Positions 1-8,850 are shown, numbered from the stretch's first letter. The stretch is DNA of 64,000 nucleotides from Bradyrhizobium sp. 200 (GCF_023100945.1 NZ_CP064689.1:3330001-3394000); one strand, 5' to 3'. Notes: generated from the sequence alone by a model not told the origin. Numbers and translations are program-made.

Positions 1-197
1 GCTACCGCGCAGTGCTTGATCTCTGGATCGATTCCGCAAAGACGATCGAGCGAACGGAACTATTTCGGTCGACAGGCGATCGTGACCGCGACGCGGCGGT
101 TGCAGCGGCGCTGCGCGGGGTGACGGTCAGCCGGCCGACGCCAGCAAACACGCCGCAGCCGGTCCGCGTTGTCATCGTCGTAAGATCGCTACAATGA
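1..197 (+). CDS. STN/TonB-C-like secreted protein, C-terminal part (5' end outside window)
   Basis: Only the last 64 or so codons are present; the frame is already open at base 3 and ends with TGA at 195-197. The residues closely match the C-terminal half of the complete protein at 14901-15581: both share a LxLWI segment, a TGD/NGD turn, an AAALRGV/AAALRGVS motif and a PQPxxxxIxxR ending. That paralogue has an STN domain followed by a TonB-C-like domain, so the missing 5' part of this gene probably encodes an STN domain. The stop overlaps the ATG of the following tonB-like gene (ATGA), which indicates translational coupling. The paralogy is visible in the sequence; the STN domain itself is inferred. 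Confidence 0.7.
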   Translation, partial: YRAVLDLWIDSAKTIERTELFRSTGDRDRDAAVAAALRGVTVSRPTPANTPQPVRVVIVVRSLQ

Positions 198-928
198 ACT
201 TCGACGAGAATCAGAGACGAAATCAAAAGGGTGCGGCATCGTTGCTGCCGAGCACATCGCCGCCCCATGAGGACGAGCCCGGAACGTGGTCGTCGGGAGA
301 AATCTTGCGGCTTTTCACCGTGCCTGCGTTAGCAACCGTGCTGCTCGTCGGTGGCGTATACTGGATCAGGCTGCAAACGCCGTCAGGCTCGATGGGCCAG
401 CAGCAAGCCTCCGTCGTGCAGGTTCATCTGCTTCCGCGCCCTGATGCTGCGCCGATCGTCACGGCTTCGACGTCGCATTCGAGCGCACAAGACGTCACCA
501 GCCGTACCGACACATCCTCGAAGGAGCCGAGTCCATCGACCTCCGATGAGACGGTTCCTGTTCCGAGAGCTTTTTCGCCCGCAGAGGCGCCGCCATCGAA
601 CGTTCTGTCGGCGCCATCGGCGGTGAGCGGGCCCGCGGACAGCGCCGCCGTGAAATTCCAGCAGGCGCTGCTGCGGCACGTCGCGCAATATCAGCATTAC
701 CCGAACGCAGCCCGTGCTCTGCGTCTGCAGGGAAAGGTCGATACGCAGTTCTCGATGAGCCGCGACGGCAAGCTTCTCGGCGTCTGGGTCAGAACGAGTT
801 CTGGCCAGACCTTGCTCGACAAGGAGGCGATGGAGACGATTCGACGGGCGCAGCCACTGCCGCCGATACCTCCCGAATTGCCCGACCGTCTGAACATTCA
901 CGTGCAACTGGTGTTCGATCCGTCCTGA
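194..928 (+). CDS. TonB-family energy transducer (first copy)
   Basis: The 244-residue protein has the TonB layout: a short cytoplasmic N-terminus, one membrane anchor at about residues 40-60, a periplasmic linker rich in Ser, Thr and Pro, and a C-terminal TonB domain from about residue 155 to the end. The domain includes a YPNAARALRLQGKV-like start, an SRDGKLLGVWV strand and a LPPIPPEL segment typical of the family. It would couple inner-membrane proton-motive force to an outer-membrane partner. Its start overlaps the stop of the STN-like gene, and an ECF sigma gene follows after 170 bp. A second, more classical TonB is encoded at 8032-8796, so this copy may serve signalling rather than the main motor; that is inference. 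Confidence 0.85.
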   Translation: MNFDENQRRNQKGAASLLPSTSPPHEDEPGTWSSGEILRLFTVPALATVLLVGGVYWIRLQTPSGSMGQQQASVVQVHLLPRPDAAPIVTASTSHSSAQDVTSRTDTSSKEPSPSTSDETVPVPRAFSPAEAPPSNVLSAPSAVSGPADSAAVKFQQALLRHVAQYQHYPNAARALRLQGKVDTQFSMSRDGKLLGVWVRTSSGQTLLDKEAMETIRRAQPLPPIPPELPDRLNIHVQLVFDPS

Positions 929-1098
929 CCAACTCTGGGTAAGGGAGTTGAATAGGTCTGTTGGTGAGATCACCGTTGATTACGCGAACTGGTGCCTGAT
1001 GCTCCCTCGTAGGTGGTATTTCTTCCCGTCATAAATGTGTAGTTCAGCGCCGGTACGACCTGCTGATCGTCGGGGGGCGAGCGGAACGATGGTAATGT

Positions 1099-1659
1099 GT
1101 GTGGGGCCTGCGCAACGTGGCTGACAGCAATCGAATTCGGCTGCGCGGACAGTTGGTCGAAAATTACGACGGGCTGATCAGGAAGCTGACGCGTCGCCTG
1201 GGATCGTCGGATTTTGCCCACGACGCCCTGCACGAGACATTTTTGCGGCTGGATCGCGTGACCGACGCGGTGCCGGTTCGCAGCCCGACCGACTACATAT
1301 TCCGCACCGCCATCAATATCGCGAAGGACCGGCAAAAGGCCCAGAACTATCGCGTGAGTTCGTCGGAGATCGATGGGCTCCTGGACGTTTGCGACGAAGA
1401 ACCCGATCCGGCGAGAATAGTCGAAGCGCGATCGGAGATTGAAGCCTTCAAGCGTGCACTGGCTGAATTGCCGCCGCGGCCGCGCGAAGTGCTCCGCAGC
1501 ATCTCCATCGAAGGCCAGTCAGCGCGCGAGGTTGCGGCGCGACTTCAGGTGAGTATCCGCACCGTCGAGAGCGATCTGAAGTTGGCCCTTGGCCATTGCG
1601 CCGACAGCCTTGATCACACCTTGCAGCGCCGCCTCGGCGGCCCGCGCCCCCGATCATGA
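1099..1659 (+). CDS. ECF sigma factor, FecI-like (first cassette)
   Basis: A 186-residue sigma-70-family ECF protein. Region 2 covers roughly residues 20-90 (DALHETFLRLDR, then SPTDYIFRTAINIAKDR) and region 4 roughly 120-170 (ALAELPPRPREVL, then a helix-turn-helix containing AREVAARLQVSIRTVESDL). Together with fecR at 2083 it forms a FecI/FecR-type signalling pair. The listed start is a GTG. Alignment with the paralogue at 15602 (NSSNR against ADSNR near the N-terminus) makes the GTG at 1117 an equally good or better start. The target promoters are not known; candidates are the matching motifs upstream of tpsB and tpsA. Confidence 0.9.
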   Translation: MWGLRNVADSNRIRLRGQLVENYDGLIRKLTRRLGSSDFAHDALHETFLRLDRVTDAVPVRSPTDYIFRTAINIAKDRQKAQNYRVSSSEIDGLLDVCDEEPDPARIVEARSEIEAFKRALAELPPRPREVLRSISIEGQSAREVAARLQVSIRTVESDLKLALGHCADSLDHTLQRRLGGPRPRS

Positions 1660-1947
1660 CCGACGGGCGCTGAAACGCCGCAATCGATGCACGTCCTGGA
1701 CGAGCCGGGGAGGCATTGGACCATAAGCGGCGAGTAAATTTGAGTGACGCGTTGTTTCGTTGCGGTTTTTCTTCGGGATAGCCGCTGCCCAGTCGTCTAT
1801 CGAGTAGATGCCATGTAACGGCACCGCGGCGGCAAGCTGGATGGGAGGTTCCGAAGGAATGACGCGGGCCGTTGAAGCGAGGTCTGTTGCCGCCAGCGCA
1901 GGGGCGTGGATCGTCGCTTCCTGTTCAGTGAGCGTATCGTGGGGCAA
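1654..1947 (-). CDS. Small hypothetical protein, antisense-oriented between sigma and fecR
   Basis: A 97-residue open frame on the opposite strand fills most of the 423 bp gap between the sigma gene and fecR and overlaps the sigma stop by 6 bp. The C-terminal half has a composition that looks protein-like (GIYSIDDWAAAIPKK, then AAYGPMPPRL), while the N-terminal half is rich in Ala and Pro. I recognise no domain, membrane segment or signal peptide. It interrupts an otherwise co-directional block. It may be a real small gene, a remnant, or a chance frame in GC-rich DNA. Confidence 0.35.
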   Translation of the reverse strand: MPHDTLTEQEATIHAPALAATDLASTARVIPSEPPIQLAAAVPLHGIYSIDDWAAAIPKKNRNETTRHSNLLAAYGPMPPRLVQDVHRLRRFSARRS

Positions 1948-2082
1948 CCGATCGTCCGATCGTCGAAGCGCGCATCAAGGTGCTCGAAATTGACAGGAAT
2001 TGGCTATATATCGAGGTCGGACGGCATTGGCCCCATCAATTAAGCACATTGGCTTGCGAGCGCGGCAGATGGACGATAAATC

Positions 2083-3069
2083 GTGACCGCGGCGAGCGAT
2101 ACATCCGAACGCGATGCGCTCTTGGACGAGGCCCTCGACTGGGTGGTCCGGCTCAAAACGGGTGCGCCGACCAGAGCTGACATCGATGCGTTGCAGCGCT
2201 GGCGTCAGCAAAGTCCGGCCCACGAGGAGGCTTTCAAGAAGGCTGCGCGGCTCTTCCGCCATGCAGGTATTGCAGCGCGCGAACTGGACGATCGGCCCGA
2301 TGCCATAGGCGCGGTGCTGGCCCCGCAACGGCTGCCGTCCAGAATTATGGCCCGCCGCGCCTTTTTGGGCGGTGCGATCGCTGCGGCTTGCGCGGGCTAT
2401 GTGGTTGTCCGTCCGCCGCTTGGCCTCTGGCCGTCGCTGCAGGAGCTATCGGCGGATTATCGCACCGGCAAGGGCGAGCAGCGCAAGATCGCGGTCACAC
2501 CGGATGTATCGCTGGAGCTGAACACCCAGACCAGCATCGCATTGCGTTCAGCGTCCGATGAAACGCAGATCGAGTTGATTTCCGGCGAAGCCTCGGTGGC
2601 TGCGATGCGAACTTCGCCGAAGCCATTCGTCATGCTGGCTGCGAACGGACGCATCACCGCAAAACAGGCGGATTTCGTGGCGCGTTGCCTTGACGGCATG
2701 GTCCGGGTGACCTGTCTGAACGGAAGTGTGGACGTCGCCCAGGGCGGCCGCGTGGTGCAGCTTGGCCAGGCAGAGCAGGTCTCCTATTCGCCCGGCGGAA
2801 TAGAAGTCTCGGTCCCGGTCGATCCGGCGCAGGTGACGGCCTGGCAGAGCGGGCTATTGATTTTTCGCGACCAGACGCTTGCCGACGTGGTGGATGAGGT
2901 CAATCGCTATCGATCCGGCAAGATCATCATTACGAATGCGGATCTGAAGCAACGGGTCGTCAACGGCACGTTTCAGATCAACAAGCTCGGCGACTTCGTT
3001 CTCCAGGTTCAGCAATTGTTCGGCGCCCAGGCGCGCTCGCTCCCGGGCGGGGTCGTATTGCTCGGCTGA
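2083..3069 (+). CDS. FecR-family anti-sigma factor (tpsB side)
   Basis: A 328-residue FecR-type protein that should hold the upstream ECF sigma factor inactive and receive a periplasmic signal. Residues 12-65 form the cytoplasmic DUF4880-like part (ALDWVVRLKTG, then ALQRWRQQSPAHEEAF). The membrane segment at about 90-110 starts with a twin-arginine motif, RRAFLGG (R91, R92). The periplasmic part carries the family's PLGLWPSLxELSADYRT region, and the last 70 residues resemble an STN/DUF4974 fold. GTG is the only sensible start. The tpsB gene follows after 241 bp. The protein is closely paralogous to the FecR at 16168, including an identical ending LPGG-VVLLG/IVLLG pattern. Confidence 0.92.
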   Translation: MTAASDTSERDALLDEALDWVVRLKTGAPTRADIDALQRWRQQSPAHEEAFKKAARLFRHAGIAARELDDRPDAIGAVLAPQRLPSRIMARRAFLGGAIAAACAGYVVVRPPLGLWPSLQELSADYRTGKGEQRKIAVTPDVSLELNTQTSIALRSASDETQIELISGEASVAAMRTSPKPFVMLAANGRITAKQADFVARCLDGMVRVTCLNGSVDVAQGGRVVQLGQAEQVSYSPGGIEVSVPVDPAQVTAWQSGLLIFRDQTLADVVDEVNRYRSGKIIITNADLKQRVVNGTFQINKLGDFVLQVQQLFGAQARSLPGGVVLLG

Positions 3070-3167
3070 TCCACTGAGCTGCAGCTTGCAATCTCTATTT
3101 CGCTCGTCCGTTCATCTTGGTCGCATTGAGCTTGCGACCTGTCGCGAATCAATGCGCGCCAAAGCCG

Positions 3168-3199
3168 TTTGCAAAAGTCGTTAATTTTTCTCCGGAGCG
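3168..3199 (+). promoter_or_regulatory. Candidate ECF-dependent promoter motif upstream of tpsB
   Basis: The segment has GCAAAAG, then TC, then a run of T and a CGG, about 140 bp before the tpsB start. A similar arrangement (GCAAAAGGTC, T-run, CGG) lies 118 bp before the preferred tpsA start at 17242-17274. Each follows a fecR gene. The shared spacing and sequence suggest a promoter or operator read by one of the two ECF sigma factors. There is no experimental support and the match is short. Confidence 0.35.
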
Positions 3200-3310
3200 C
3201 CGCAAAGTTTTGCGGGTTAGCCATCGGCCAGTCGTCTTTAGAGCGAGGGGGCGTGATCGCGGCGTGCAGGCGCGGTCGCGATACTCGTTTGAGGAGGCGA
3301 GCGGGCATCC

Positions 3311-5059
3311 GTGCAAAGTTGTATTGATGAAGAGCTGCGCCGGCATATGTCGGCGGGAAGGGCGTTGTTTTGCCTGGCGGCAGGCGCGATGACCCTGGCA
3401 GGCGGGCTGGTCGCTGCCGATCCGGCTTGCGCGGCCAAGGCTGCGTCGTCCGGACGTGCGCCGGGTGCAACCAGTGCATCGTCATCGACGCTTGAGCAGG
3501 CTCCGCCGCAAAAGCCGGCTGCGGTCGCACAGCGTTTCGATATCGACGACTTTGCCGTTCAGGGCGCCGAAACGCTCCCGCAGATCGAAATCGAGGAAGC
3601 GATCTATCCGTTCCTCGGACCCAACAAGACCGCCGACGATGTCGAAAAGGCGCGGGCGGCGCTCGAGAAGGCCTATCACGACAAGGGCTATCAGACGGTC
3701 AGCGTCTCCGTTCCGCAGCAGAACGCGCTCTCCAGGATGATCACCCTCAAAGTGACCGAATTGAAGGTCGGGCGGCTTCGGGTCAAGAACTCGCGCTACT
3801 TCGACCTCGCCAAGATAACCAACAAGGCGGGCTCTCTTAAGGAGGGCACCGTCCCGAACTTCGGCGAAGTCACCAAGGACATCGTCGCACTGAACCAGTG
3901 GCCCGACCGGCGTGTGACGCCCGCGCTGCGGGCCGGCGTGACGCCGGGCACCGTCGATGTCGATCTGAATGTCGAAGACAAAGTGCCGGTGCATGCGAGC
4001 GTCGAGCTGAACAACCGCCAGTCTCCGAACACCACGGCGCTGCGCGTCAGCAGCACGGTGCATTACGACAACCTCTGGCAACTCGGCCACTCCCTGAGCT
4101 TCACCTACCAGGTGGCGCCGCAGCGTCCCGGCGACGCCGAAGTGTTTTCCGGCTCTTACCTTGCCCGGCTGCAGGACGTCGATTGGCTGAGCGTGCTGGT
4201 CTATGCGGTGAAATCGAGCAGCGATGTCGCGACGGTAGGCGGCACCAACGTGATCGGGCCTGGAGAGATTCTCGGCAGCCGCGCCGTGATAACCCTGCCG
4301 GCGCGAGAAAGCCTGTTCCACACTCTTTCGGTCGGCGTCGATTACAAGCACTTCGACCAGACCGTGAAGCTCGGTGGCGACGGATTTTCCTCGCCGGTCA
4401 CGTATTACCCGGTGGTTGCGAGTTACGGCGCGACGTTCCAAACCGAGAAATTTACGACGCAGCTCAACGCCGCGGTCACCTATAATCTGCGACCGTTGAG
4501 CGATGACTGGGTGGCGTTCGACAACAAGCGCTATTACGCCTCGCCGAGCTTCACCCACTTCAACGTCGACGTATCGCACACCCACGAATTGCCTGAGGGC
4601 TTCCAGCTCTACGGCAAGATCCAGGGGCAGGTTGCCGACGGGCCGTTGGTATCGAGCGAGCAGTTCAGCGCCGGCGGCCTCGATACCGTGCGCGGCTATT
4701 TGGAGTCCGAGACGCTTGGCGACAACGGCGTCGTCGGCAACCTCGAACTGCGCAGCCCCAACGTCGGCGATCTCTTGCAGAAGCAGATGACGGACGAAAC
4801 CGGCAAAGGCCAGGCCCGCTTCACCATCTTCAACGACTGGCGCTTCTTCGGGTTTGCCGATGCCGGCACGGTCACCGTCCTGCATCCGCTGCCGGACCAG
4901 CAATCGAAGTTCGACGTGTGGAGCTACGGCGTCGGCGCACGCTTCAAGATGTTCAACTATCTCAACGGCACGCTCGTCTATTCCGTGCCGATGGTGAGCC
5001 AAGCCTACACCGAGGCGCAAAATCCGCGCGTGAATTTTCGAATCTGGGGTGAATTCTGA
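3311..5059 (+). CDS. Two-partner secretion outer-membrane transporter TpsB (ShlB/FhaC family)
   Basis: A 582-residue protein that should secrete the giant TpsA exoprotein across the outer membrane. From the GTG start there is a signal region to about residue 42, a low-complexity stretch, a first POTRA domain at about 78-152 (FAVQGAETLPQIEIEEAI), a second at about 153-230, then a 16-strand-type barrel to the C-terminal Phe. The family's VRGY motif of the L6 loop is present at residues 460-463, following SAGGLDT. A GAGGAGG site at 3291-3297 precedes the GTG; an ATG at 3347 is an alternative start that still keeps a signal peptide. The stop overlaps the next gene by one base. Its TpsA lies 12 kb downstream, which is unusually far. 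Confidence 0.93.
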   Translation: MQSCIDEELRRHMSAGRALFCLAAGAMTLAGGLVAADPACAAKAASSGRAPGATSASSSTLEQAPPQKPAAVAQRFDIDDFAVQGAETLPQIEIEEAIYPFLGPNKTADDVEKARAALEKAYHDKGYQTVSVSVPQQNALSRMITLKVTELKVGRLRVKNSRYFDLAKITNKAGSLKEGTVPNFGEVTKDIVALNQWPDRRVTPALRAGVTPGTVDVDLNVEDKVPVHASVELNNRQSPNTTALRVSSTVHYDNLWQLGHSLSFTYQVAPQRPGDAEVFSGSYLARLQDVDWLSVLVYAVKSSSDVATVGGTNVIGPGEILGSRAVITLPARESLFHTLSVGVDYKHFDQTVKLGGDGFSSPVTYYPVVASYGATFQTEKFTTQLNAAVTYNLRPLSDDWVAFDNKRYYASPSFTHFNVDVSHTHELPEGFQLYGKIQGQVADGPLVSSEQFSAGGLDTVRGYLESETLGDNGVVGNLELRSPNVGDLLQKQMTDETGKGQARFTIFNDWRFFGFADAGTVTVLHPLPDQQSKFDVWSYGVGARFKMFNYLNGTLVYSVPMVSQAYTEAQNPRVNFRIWGEF

Positions 5060-7083
5060 TGATCAGGGGATGGGACCAACGAGGCTGCGCGGGTTGGCGG
5101 ACGGGCACGAAAATATTGGCGCGCCTGCTGCTCGCGCTCGCCGCAGTGCTGACGCTATCGCCGTCGCCGGCCAAAGCGTGGTGGAACGACGAATGGCAAT
5201 TGCGCAAGAAGATCACCATCGACGCCAGTGCGTCCGGCGCCAACATCACCGATCCGATCGGTACCGCGCCGGTTCTTGTTCGGCTGCATGTCGGGAATTT
5301 CCGTTTTAGCCAGGCCAAGGATGACGGCAGCGATCTGCGCTTCGTCGCCGGCGACGACAAGACGCCGCTAAAGCATCACATCGAGAAATACGACTCGCTG
5401 CTCGGCGAGGCCCTGGTCTGGGTCGCCGTGCCGAACCTGCAGCCCGGTGCTAAGGCCGACATCTGGCTTTACTCGGGCAATAAGAAAGCGGTCGCGACCA
5501 GCGACTCTAAAGGCACCTACGATCCCGATACGCAACTGGTCTATCATTTCAACGAGCGTGGGACGCCGGCACTGGACTCGTCCGTCTGGGCCAACAATGC
5601 GCAGACCGTCGGCCAGCCGGCGGACGGCTCCCTGATCGGAACGGGCCTGCGCCTGGATGGCCGCACGCTGTTGACTCTGCCGGCATCGCCATCGCTCGCC
5701 TTGAGCGACAACGCCGCGTTCACTTGGTCAGCCTGGATCAAGCCCAGCGCCATGCAACCCAACGCGGCCCTGTACAGCCGCCGCGATGGCGCCAACGGTC
5801 TCGTCATCGGACTGGATAACGGCATTCTCTTCGCCGAGGTCACCAATGCAGGGACCGTGCAGCGCAGCGCTGCCGGGGCACCGGTCGCGCCGGGCGGCTG
5901 GCATCATGTCGCTGTGGTGGCGAACAGCGGTCAGATCACACTCTATCTCGACGGCGGGCCTTACACGTCGCTCGGTGCGACGTTGCCGGCGCTCAACGCG
6001 ATTGCGCTGGTCGGGGGTGATACGGCGACATCAGGTGCCGCTGCGGCCGCTCCCGCGGCGGCGCCGTCCGCGGCCGAACAGACTCCAGCCCCGTCTGTGT
6101 CGGCTGCGGATGGCGGCACGGCGCCGGATGCCGCTGCCCCTGCGTCCGAGGCGGCGCCGGTCCCAGCTCCCGTCGCTGCGATGGCCGGCTTCGTCGGCGA
6201 CATCGACGAATTGCAGATCGCGAAGATTGCCCGCCCCGCCGGCTTCATCAAGTTTGCCGCGATCGGGCAGGGACCGGAGCAGGCCAAGCTCGTCGCTTTC
6301 AGTCTGGATGAAGAAACCGGAAGCTGGCTCTCGGGCTATTTCGCGGTGATCCTGAAATCGGTGACGCTCGACGGCTGGATCGTCATCGGCATCCTGGTGA
6401 TCATGGCCGCTGTCAGTTGGGTCGTGATGTACGATCGCGCCTCCTATCTGAACAAGCAGGCCAAGGCCAATGCTCACTTCATGAAGAGCTTTCGCGAGAT
6501 CGCGTCCGATCTCACGATGCTCGACAGTGGCGATCCGGAAGATATCGCAAGCCTGGGCGGCCGCATGAACGAGTCCGATGCCAAGATCATGCGAGCGTCG
6601 TCCTTGTACCGGATCTATCACCTCGGAGCCTCGGAAATCCGCCACCGCTTCGCCGGGAACGGCAAGCGCCTGCCGGTTCTCTCTGCCACATCGATCGCGG
6701 CGATCCGCGCGGCGCTCGACAGCGGTTATGTCAAGGAGATCCAGCGGCTCAACCGGTTGATGGTGGTGTTGACCATCGCGATTTCCGGTGGGCCCTTCCT
6801 CGGACTGCTCGGCACCGTGGTCGGCGTCATGATCACGTTTGCAGCCATCGCGGCGAGCGGAGACGTCAATGTGAACGCCATCGCGCCAGGTATAGCGGCG
6901 GCCCTGGTCGCAACCGTCGCTGGTCTTGGCGTCGCGATCCCGGCGTTGTTCGGCTACAACTACCTGATCTCCCGCATCAAGGACCTGACCAATGACATGC
7001 AGGTCTTCATCGACGAGTTCGTGACGAAGATGGCCGAGTTCTACTCGGCCGACCGGATCGAACACCGCGTCGCCGCGGAGTAA
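5059..7083 (+). CDS. DUF2341 / LamG-like / ExbB (MotA-TolQ-ExbB) fusion protein
   Basis: A 674-residue fusion. Residues 1-40 form a signal sequence ending in KAWWNDEW. A DUF2341 domain follows to about 170, then a concanavalin/LamG-like domain at about 175-400 (YHFNERG, FTWSAWIKPS, GGWHHVAVV, GDIDELQIAK). A 50-residue Ala/Pro-rich loop at 324-373 interrupts the LamG domain. The C-terminal part is an ExbB proton channel with membrane segments at about 438-459, 568-598 and 609-635, including GLLGTVVGVMITF. This is the stator-like subunit of a Ton motor carrying large periplasmic, probably glycan-binding, domains. The start overlaps the tpsB stop (TGATG) and exbD follows after 5 bp, so the three are probably co-translated. 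Confidence 0.92.
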   Translation: MIRGWDQRGCAGWRTGTKILARLLLALAAVLTLSPSPAKAWWNDEWQLRKKITIDASASGANITDPIGTAPVLVRLHVGNFRFSQAKDDGSDLRFVAGDDKTPLKHHIEKYDSLLGEALVWVAVPNLQPGAKADIWLYSGNKKAVATSDSKGTYDPDTQLVYHFNERGTPALDSSVWANNAQTVGQPADGSLIGTGLRLDGRTLLTLPASPSLALSDNAAFTWSAWIKPSAMQPNAALYSRRDGANGLVIGLDNGILFAEVTNAGTVQRSAAGAPVAPGGWHHVAVVANSGQITLYLDGGPYTSLGATLPALNAIALVGGDTATSGAAAAAPAAAPSAAEQTPAPSVSAADGGTAPDAAAPASEAAPVPAPVAAMAGFVGDIDELQIAKIARPAGFIKFAAIGQGPEQAKLVAFSLDEETGSWLSGYFAVILKSVTLDGWIVIGILVIMAAVSWVVMYDRASYLNKQAKANAHFMKSFREIASDLTMLDSGDPEDIASLGGRMNESDAKIMRASSLYRIYHLGASEIRHRFAGNGKRLPVLSATSIAAIRAALDSGYVKEIQRLNRLMVVLTIAISGGPFLGLLGTVVGVMITFAAIAASGDVNVNAIAPGIAAALVATVAGLGVAIPALFGYNYLISRIKDLTNDMQVFIDEFVTKMAEFYSADRIEHRVAAE

Positions 7084-7088
7084 CGGCG

Positions 7089-7493
7089 ATGCAGCTCCAG
7101 GACAGCGGCAAACCCTACGACGACATCAACATCACGCCGATGTTGGATCTCGCTTACGTGTTGCTGGTGATTTTCATCATCATGACGACGGCGACCGTGC
7201 AGGGCCAGAAGGTCAATCTGCCGAAGGCATCGGCGGCGCCGAGCCTTGCGACGCAGACGACCAAGGCGATCACGGTCGCCAATGACGGCAAGATCTTTCT
7301 CGACACCATACCGGTCACGCTGCCCGAGCTCGAACAGCGCCTGGTGCAGCAGAAGGCGTTGACGCCGGAATTTCCGGTGGTGCTGCGTGGCGATGCGCAG
7401 GCCCAGTACCAGAGCGTTATGGACGTGCTCGATCTCCTGGGGCGCGTGGGCCTGACGCAGGTTGGTCTCGCCACCAAGCCGCTTGTGAAGTGA
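7089..7493 (+). CDS. exbD: ExbD/TolR-family biopolymer transport protein
   Basis: A 134-residue ExbD. After a short cytoplasmic N-terminus (DDINITPMLD) comes a single membrane helix at about residues 19-36 with the family's essential Asp at position 20. A periplasmic domain follows with the usual QKVNLPKA entry and a TQVGLATKP ending. It should form the Ton motor with the ExbB-domain protein directly upstream and the TonB at 8032. The stop overlaps the GTG of the next gene. Confidence 0.95.
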   Translation: MQLQDSGKPYDDINITPMLDLAYVLLVIFIIMTTATVQGQKVNLPKASAAPSLATQTTKAITVANDGKIFLDTIPVTLPELEQRLVQQKALTPEFPVVLRGDAQAQYQSVMDVLDLLGRVGLTQVGLATKPLVK

Positions 7494-8035
7494 GCGATCT
7501 GATGCACATCGCCATGAACATGCGTGACGCCGCCAGGAATGGCATCAGATGGCTGTGGTCCTGGCTGCACGATGCGTCATGGACGATTGGCCGGTATACC
7601 AACGAAAATCAGGTCTGTTCGGACGAGGTGATCTCGCGGGCGGCCACCGCCAAGAACGATCTGCAACCTGTCTCGCCGGTCGCCGGGCGCGATCATGCCG
7701 CGCAAAGCGGCATCCTGCTGCAGTTTCCGGTTCGCGGCGAGGCGCTGCTGGTCAAGCTCGCGGACCTCCTGCGAAGCCGCATTGCCGATCGTGGGCTTGA
7801 GCGCGATCCGCTGCTCCTGCTGATCTCGCGATGCCCGGGATCGCGACTGTCGATCGATCGGTCCGCCTATGTCGAATTCCTGGCTGACCGATGCGTGTAT
7901 CACGTGGCGATCGAAGCGCAGCCCGATACGAGGGTTACCGTGGAAACGGCGGATTTCGACACCGTCGTGAAATTCGTCGTGCAGTACGTAGCTGGACGCC
8001 TCTCAGAGAAGGTGCTCCTGGAGGCCGCGTCATGA
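7490..8035 (+). CDS. Hypothetical protein in the exbD-tonB operon
   Basis: A 181-residue protein that I do not recognise. It begins with a GTG overlapping the exbD stop; an ATG at 7502 is an alternative. The N-terminal 30 residues contain an amphipathic Trp-rich stretch (WLWSWLHDASW). The remainder is soluble, with a predicted alpha/beta composition (LLQFPVRGEALLVKLADLL, LLLLISRCPGSRLSIDRSAYVEF). No signal peptide or clear membrane helix is visible. Its stop overlaps the start of tonB, so it is translated between the exbD and tonB products and may be an accessory of that complex. Confidence 0.8.
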   Translation: MSDLMHIAMNMRDAARNGIRWLWSWLHDASWTIGRYTNENQVCSDEVISRAATAKNDLQPVSPVAGRDHAAQSGILLQFPVRGEALLVKLADLLRSRIADRGLERDPLLLLISRCPGSRLSIDRSAYVEFLADRCVYHVAIEAQPDTRVTVETADFDTVVKFVVQYVAGRLSEKVLLEAAS

Positions 8036-8796
8036 ACGTTCCAATGAACGGTCAGGATTCCTCCTCAGCGCGCAATGCAAAAGGGCGCAGCTCTACCGCA
8101 TATCGTCCGGTCGGCAGACACACTGCGTTGCTTCGTTACGGCGCAACGCTTTTGGGCATGATGGGATTCGTCGGTGTCGCGGTGTTCTTCCTCCGCGGTG
8201 ACGATCTGCCGCCACCGCGGCTGGTGCGCGAGCTGACCGTCGTCAACATCGTGCCGCCACCTCCGCCTCCGCCGCCGCCACCTCAGCCGATGCCCGAGCA
8301 GAAGATGATCGAGCAGCCGAAGATGGCCGAGCCGGAATTCAAGGAGGAGAAGCCGGTCGACAAGCCCAAGGACGAGCCGGTCAAGGACGCCAAGAACGAT
8401 GAACCGCCGGGGCCGTTGTCGCTCGATGCGAAGGCGGTCGGTCCTGGCGATCTCTTCAATCTCGGCAGCAAGGTGGGTGGAAATCCCTACGGCGGCGGCG
8501 GCGGTGGCGGCGGCAGCAGATGGGGGTGGTACAGCACGATCGTGACGGACCAGGCTACGGCTGCGCTGCGCGCTAATCCAAAGACCCGGAATATGGCGAC
8601 GCAAATCCAGGTCCGGTTGTGGGCCGACGCGTCGGGACGCGTCACCCGGGTAATGATCTCGCCGTCGACCGGCGATGCTGAATTGGACGCCATTATCCGC
8701 GACGAAGTGCTCGGCAGGCTGATGCTGCGCGAGCCGCCGCCCAAAGACATGCCGATGCCGGTGGTCACGCGAGTGACCGCGCGACGGCCAAGCTGA
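8032..8796 (+). CDS. tonB: TonB energy transducer (second copy)
   Basis: A 254-residue TonB. It has a cytoplasmic N-terminus, a membrane anchor at about 34-55, and an uninterrupted ten-proline run at 75-84. A Pro/Glu/Lys linker follows (PVDKPKDEPVKD), then a Gly-rich stretch, and a C-terminal TonB domain from about 160 (IQVRLWADASGRVTRVMIS). ATG at 8032 overlaps the upstream stop (ATGA) and is chosen over an in-frame GTG-type extension that would run through the upstream gene. It sits directly behind exbB, exbD and a small gene, so it is the dedicated transducer of this motor. The outer-membrane partner is not obvious because no TonB-dependent receptor lies nearby. Confidence 0.92.
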   Translation: MNVPMNGQDSSSARNAKGRSSTAYRPVGRHTALLRYGATLLGMMGFVGVAVFFLRGDDLPPPRLVRELTVVNIVPPPPPPPPPPQPMPEQKMIEQPKMAEPEFKEEKPVDKPKDEPVKDAKNDEPPGPLSLDAKAVGPGDLFNLGSKVGGNPYGGGGGGGGSRWGWYSTIVTDQATAALRANPKTRNMATQIQVRLWADASGRVTRVMISPSTGDAELDAIIRDEVLGRLMLREPPPKDMPMPVVTRVTARRPS

Positions 8797-8850
8797 AGCG
8801 TTTGTAGCGATTTCGTTGAGTGAAGAGACTGATAGAGGACTGGGGAATCC

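Noticed and set aside
1988..2010. TTGACA followed by TATATA upstream of fecR as a sigma-70 promoter
   Set aside because: The two hexamers are only about 9 bp apart, too close for a normal promoter.
3482..5020. Long minus-strand open frame antisense to tpsB (512 codons)
   Set aside because: It mirrors the plus-strand TpsB gene, whose POTRA and VRGY motifs are clear; long antisense frames are expected in GC-rich coding DNA and this one shows no family motif.
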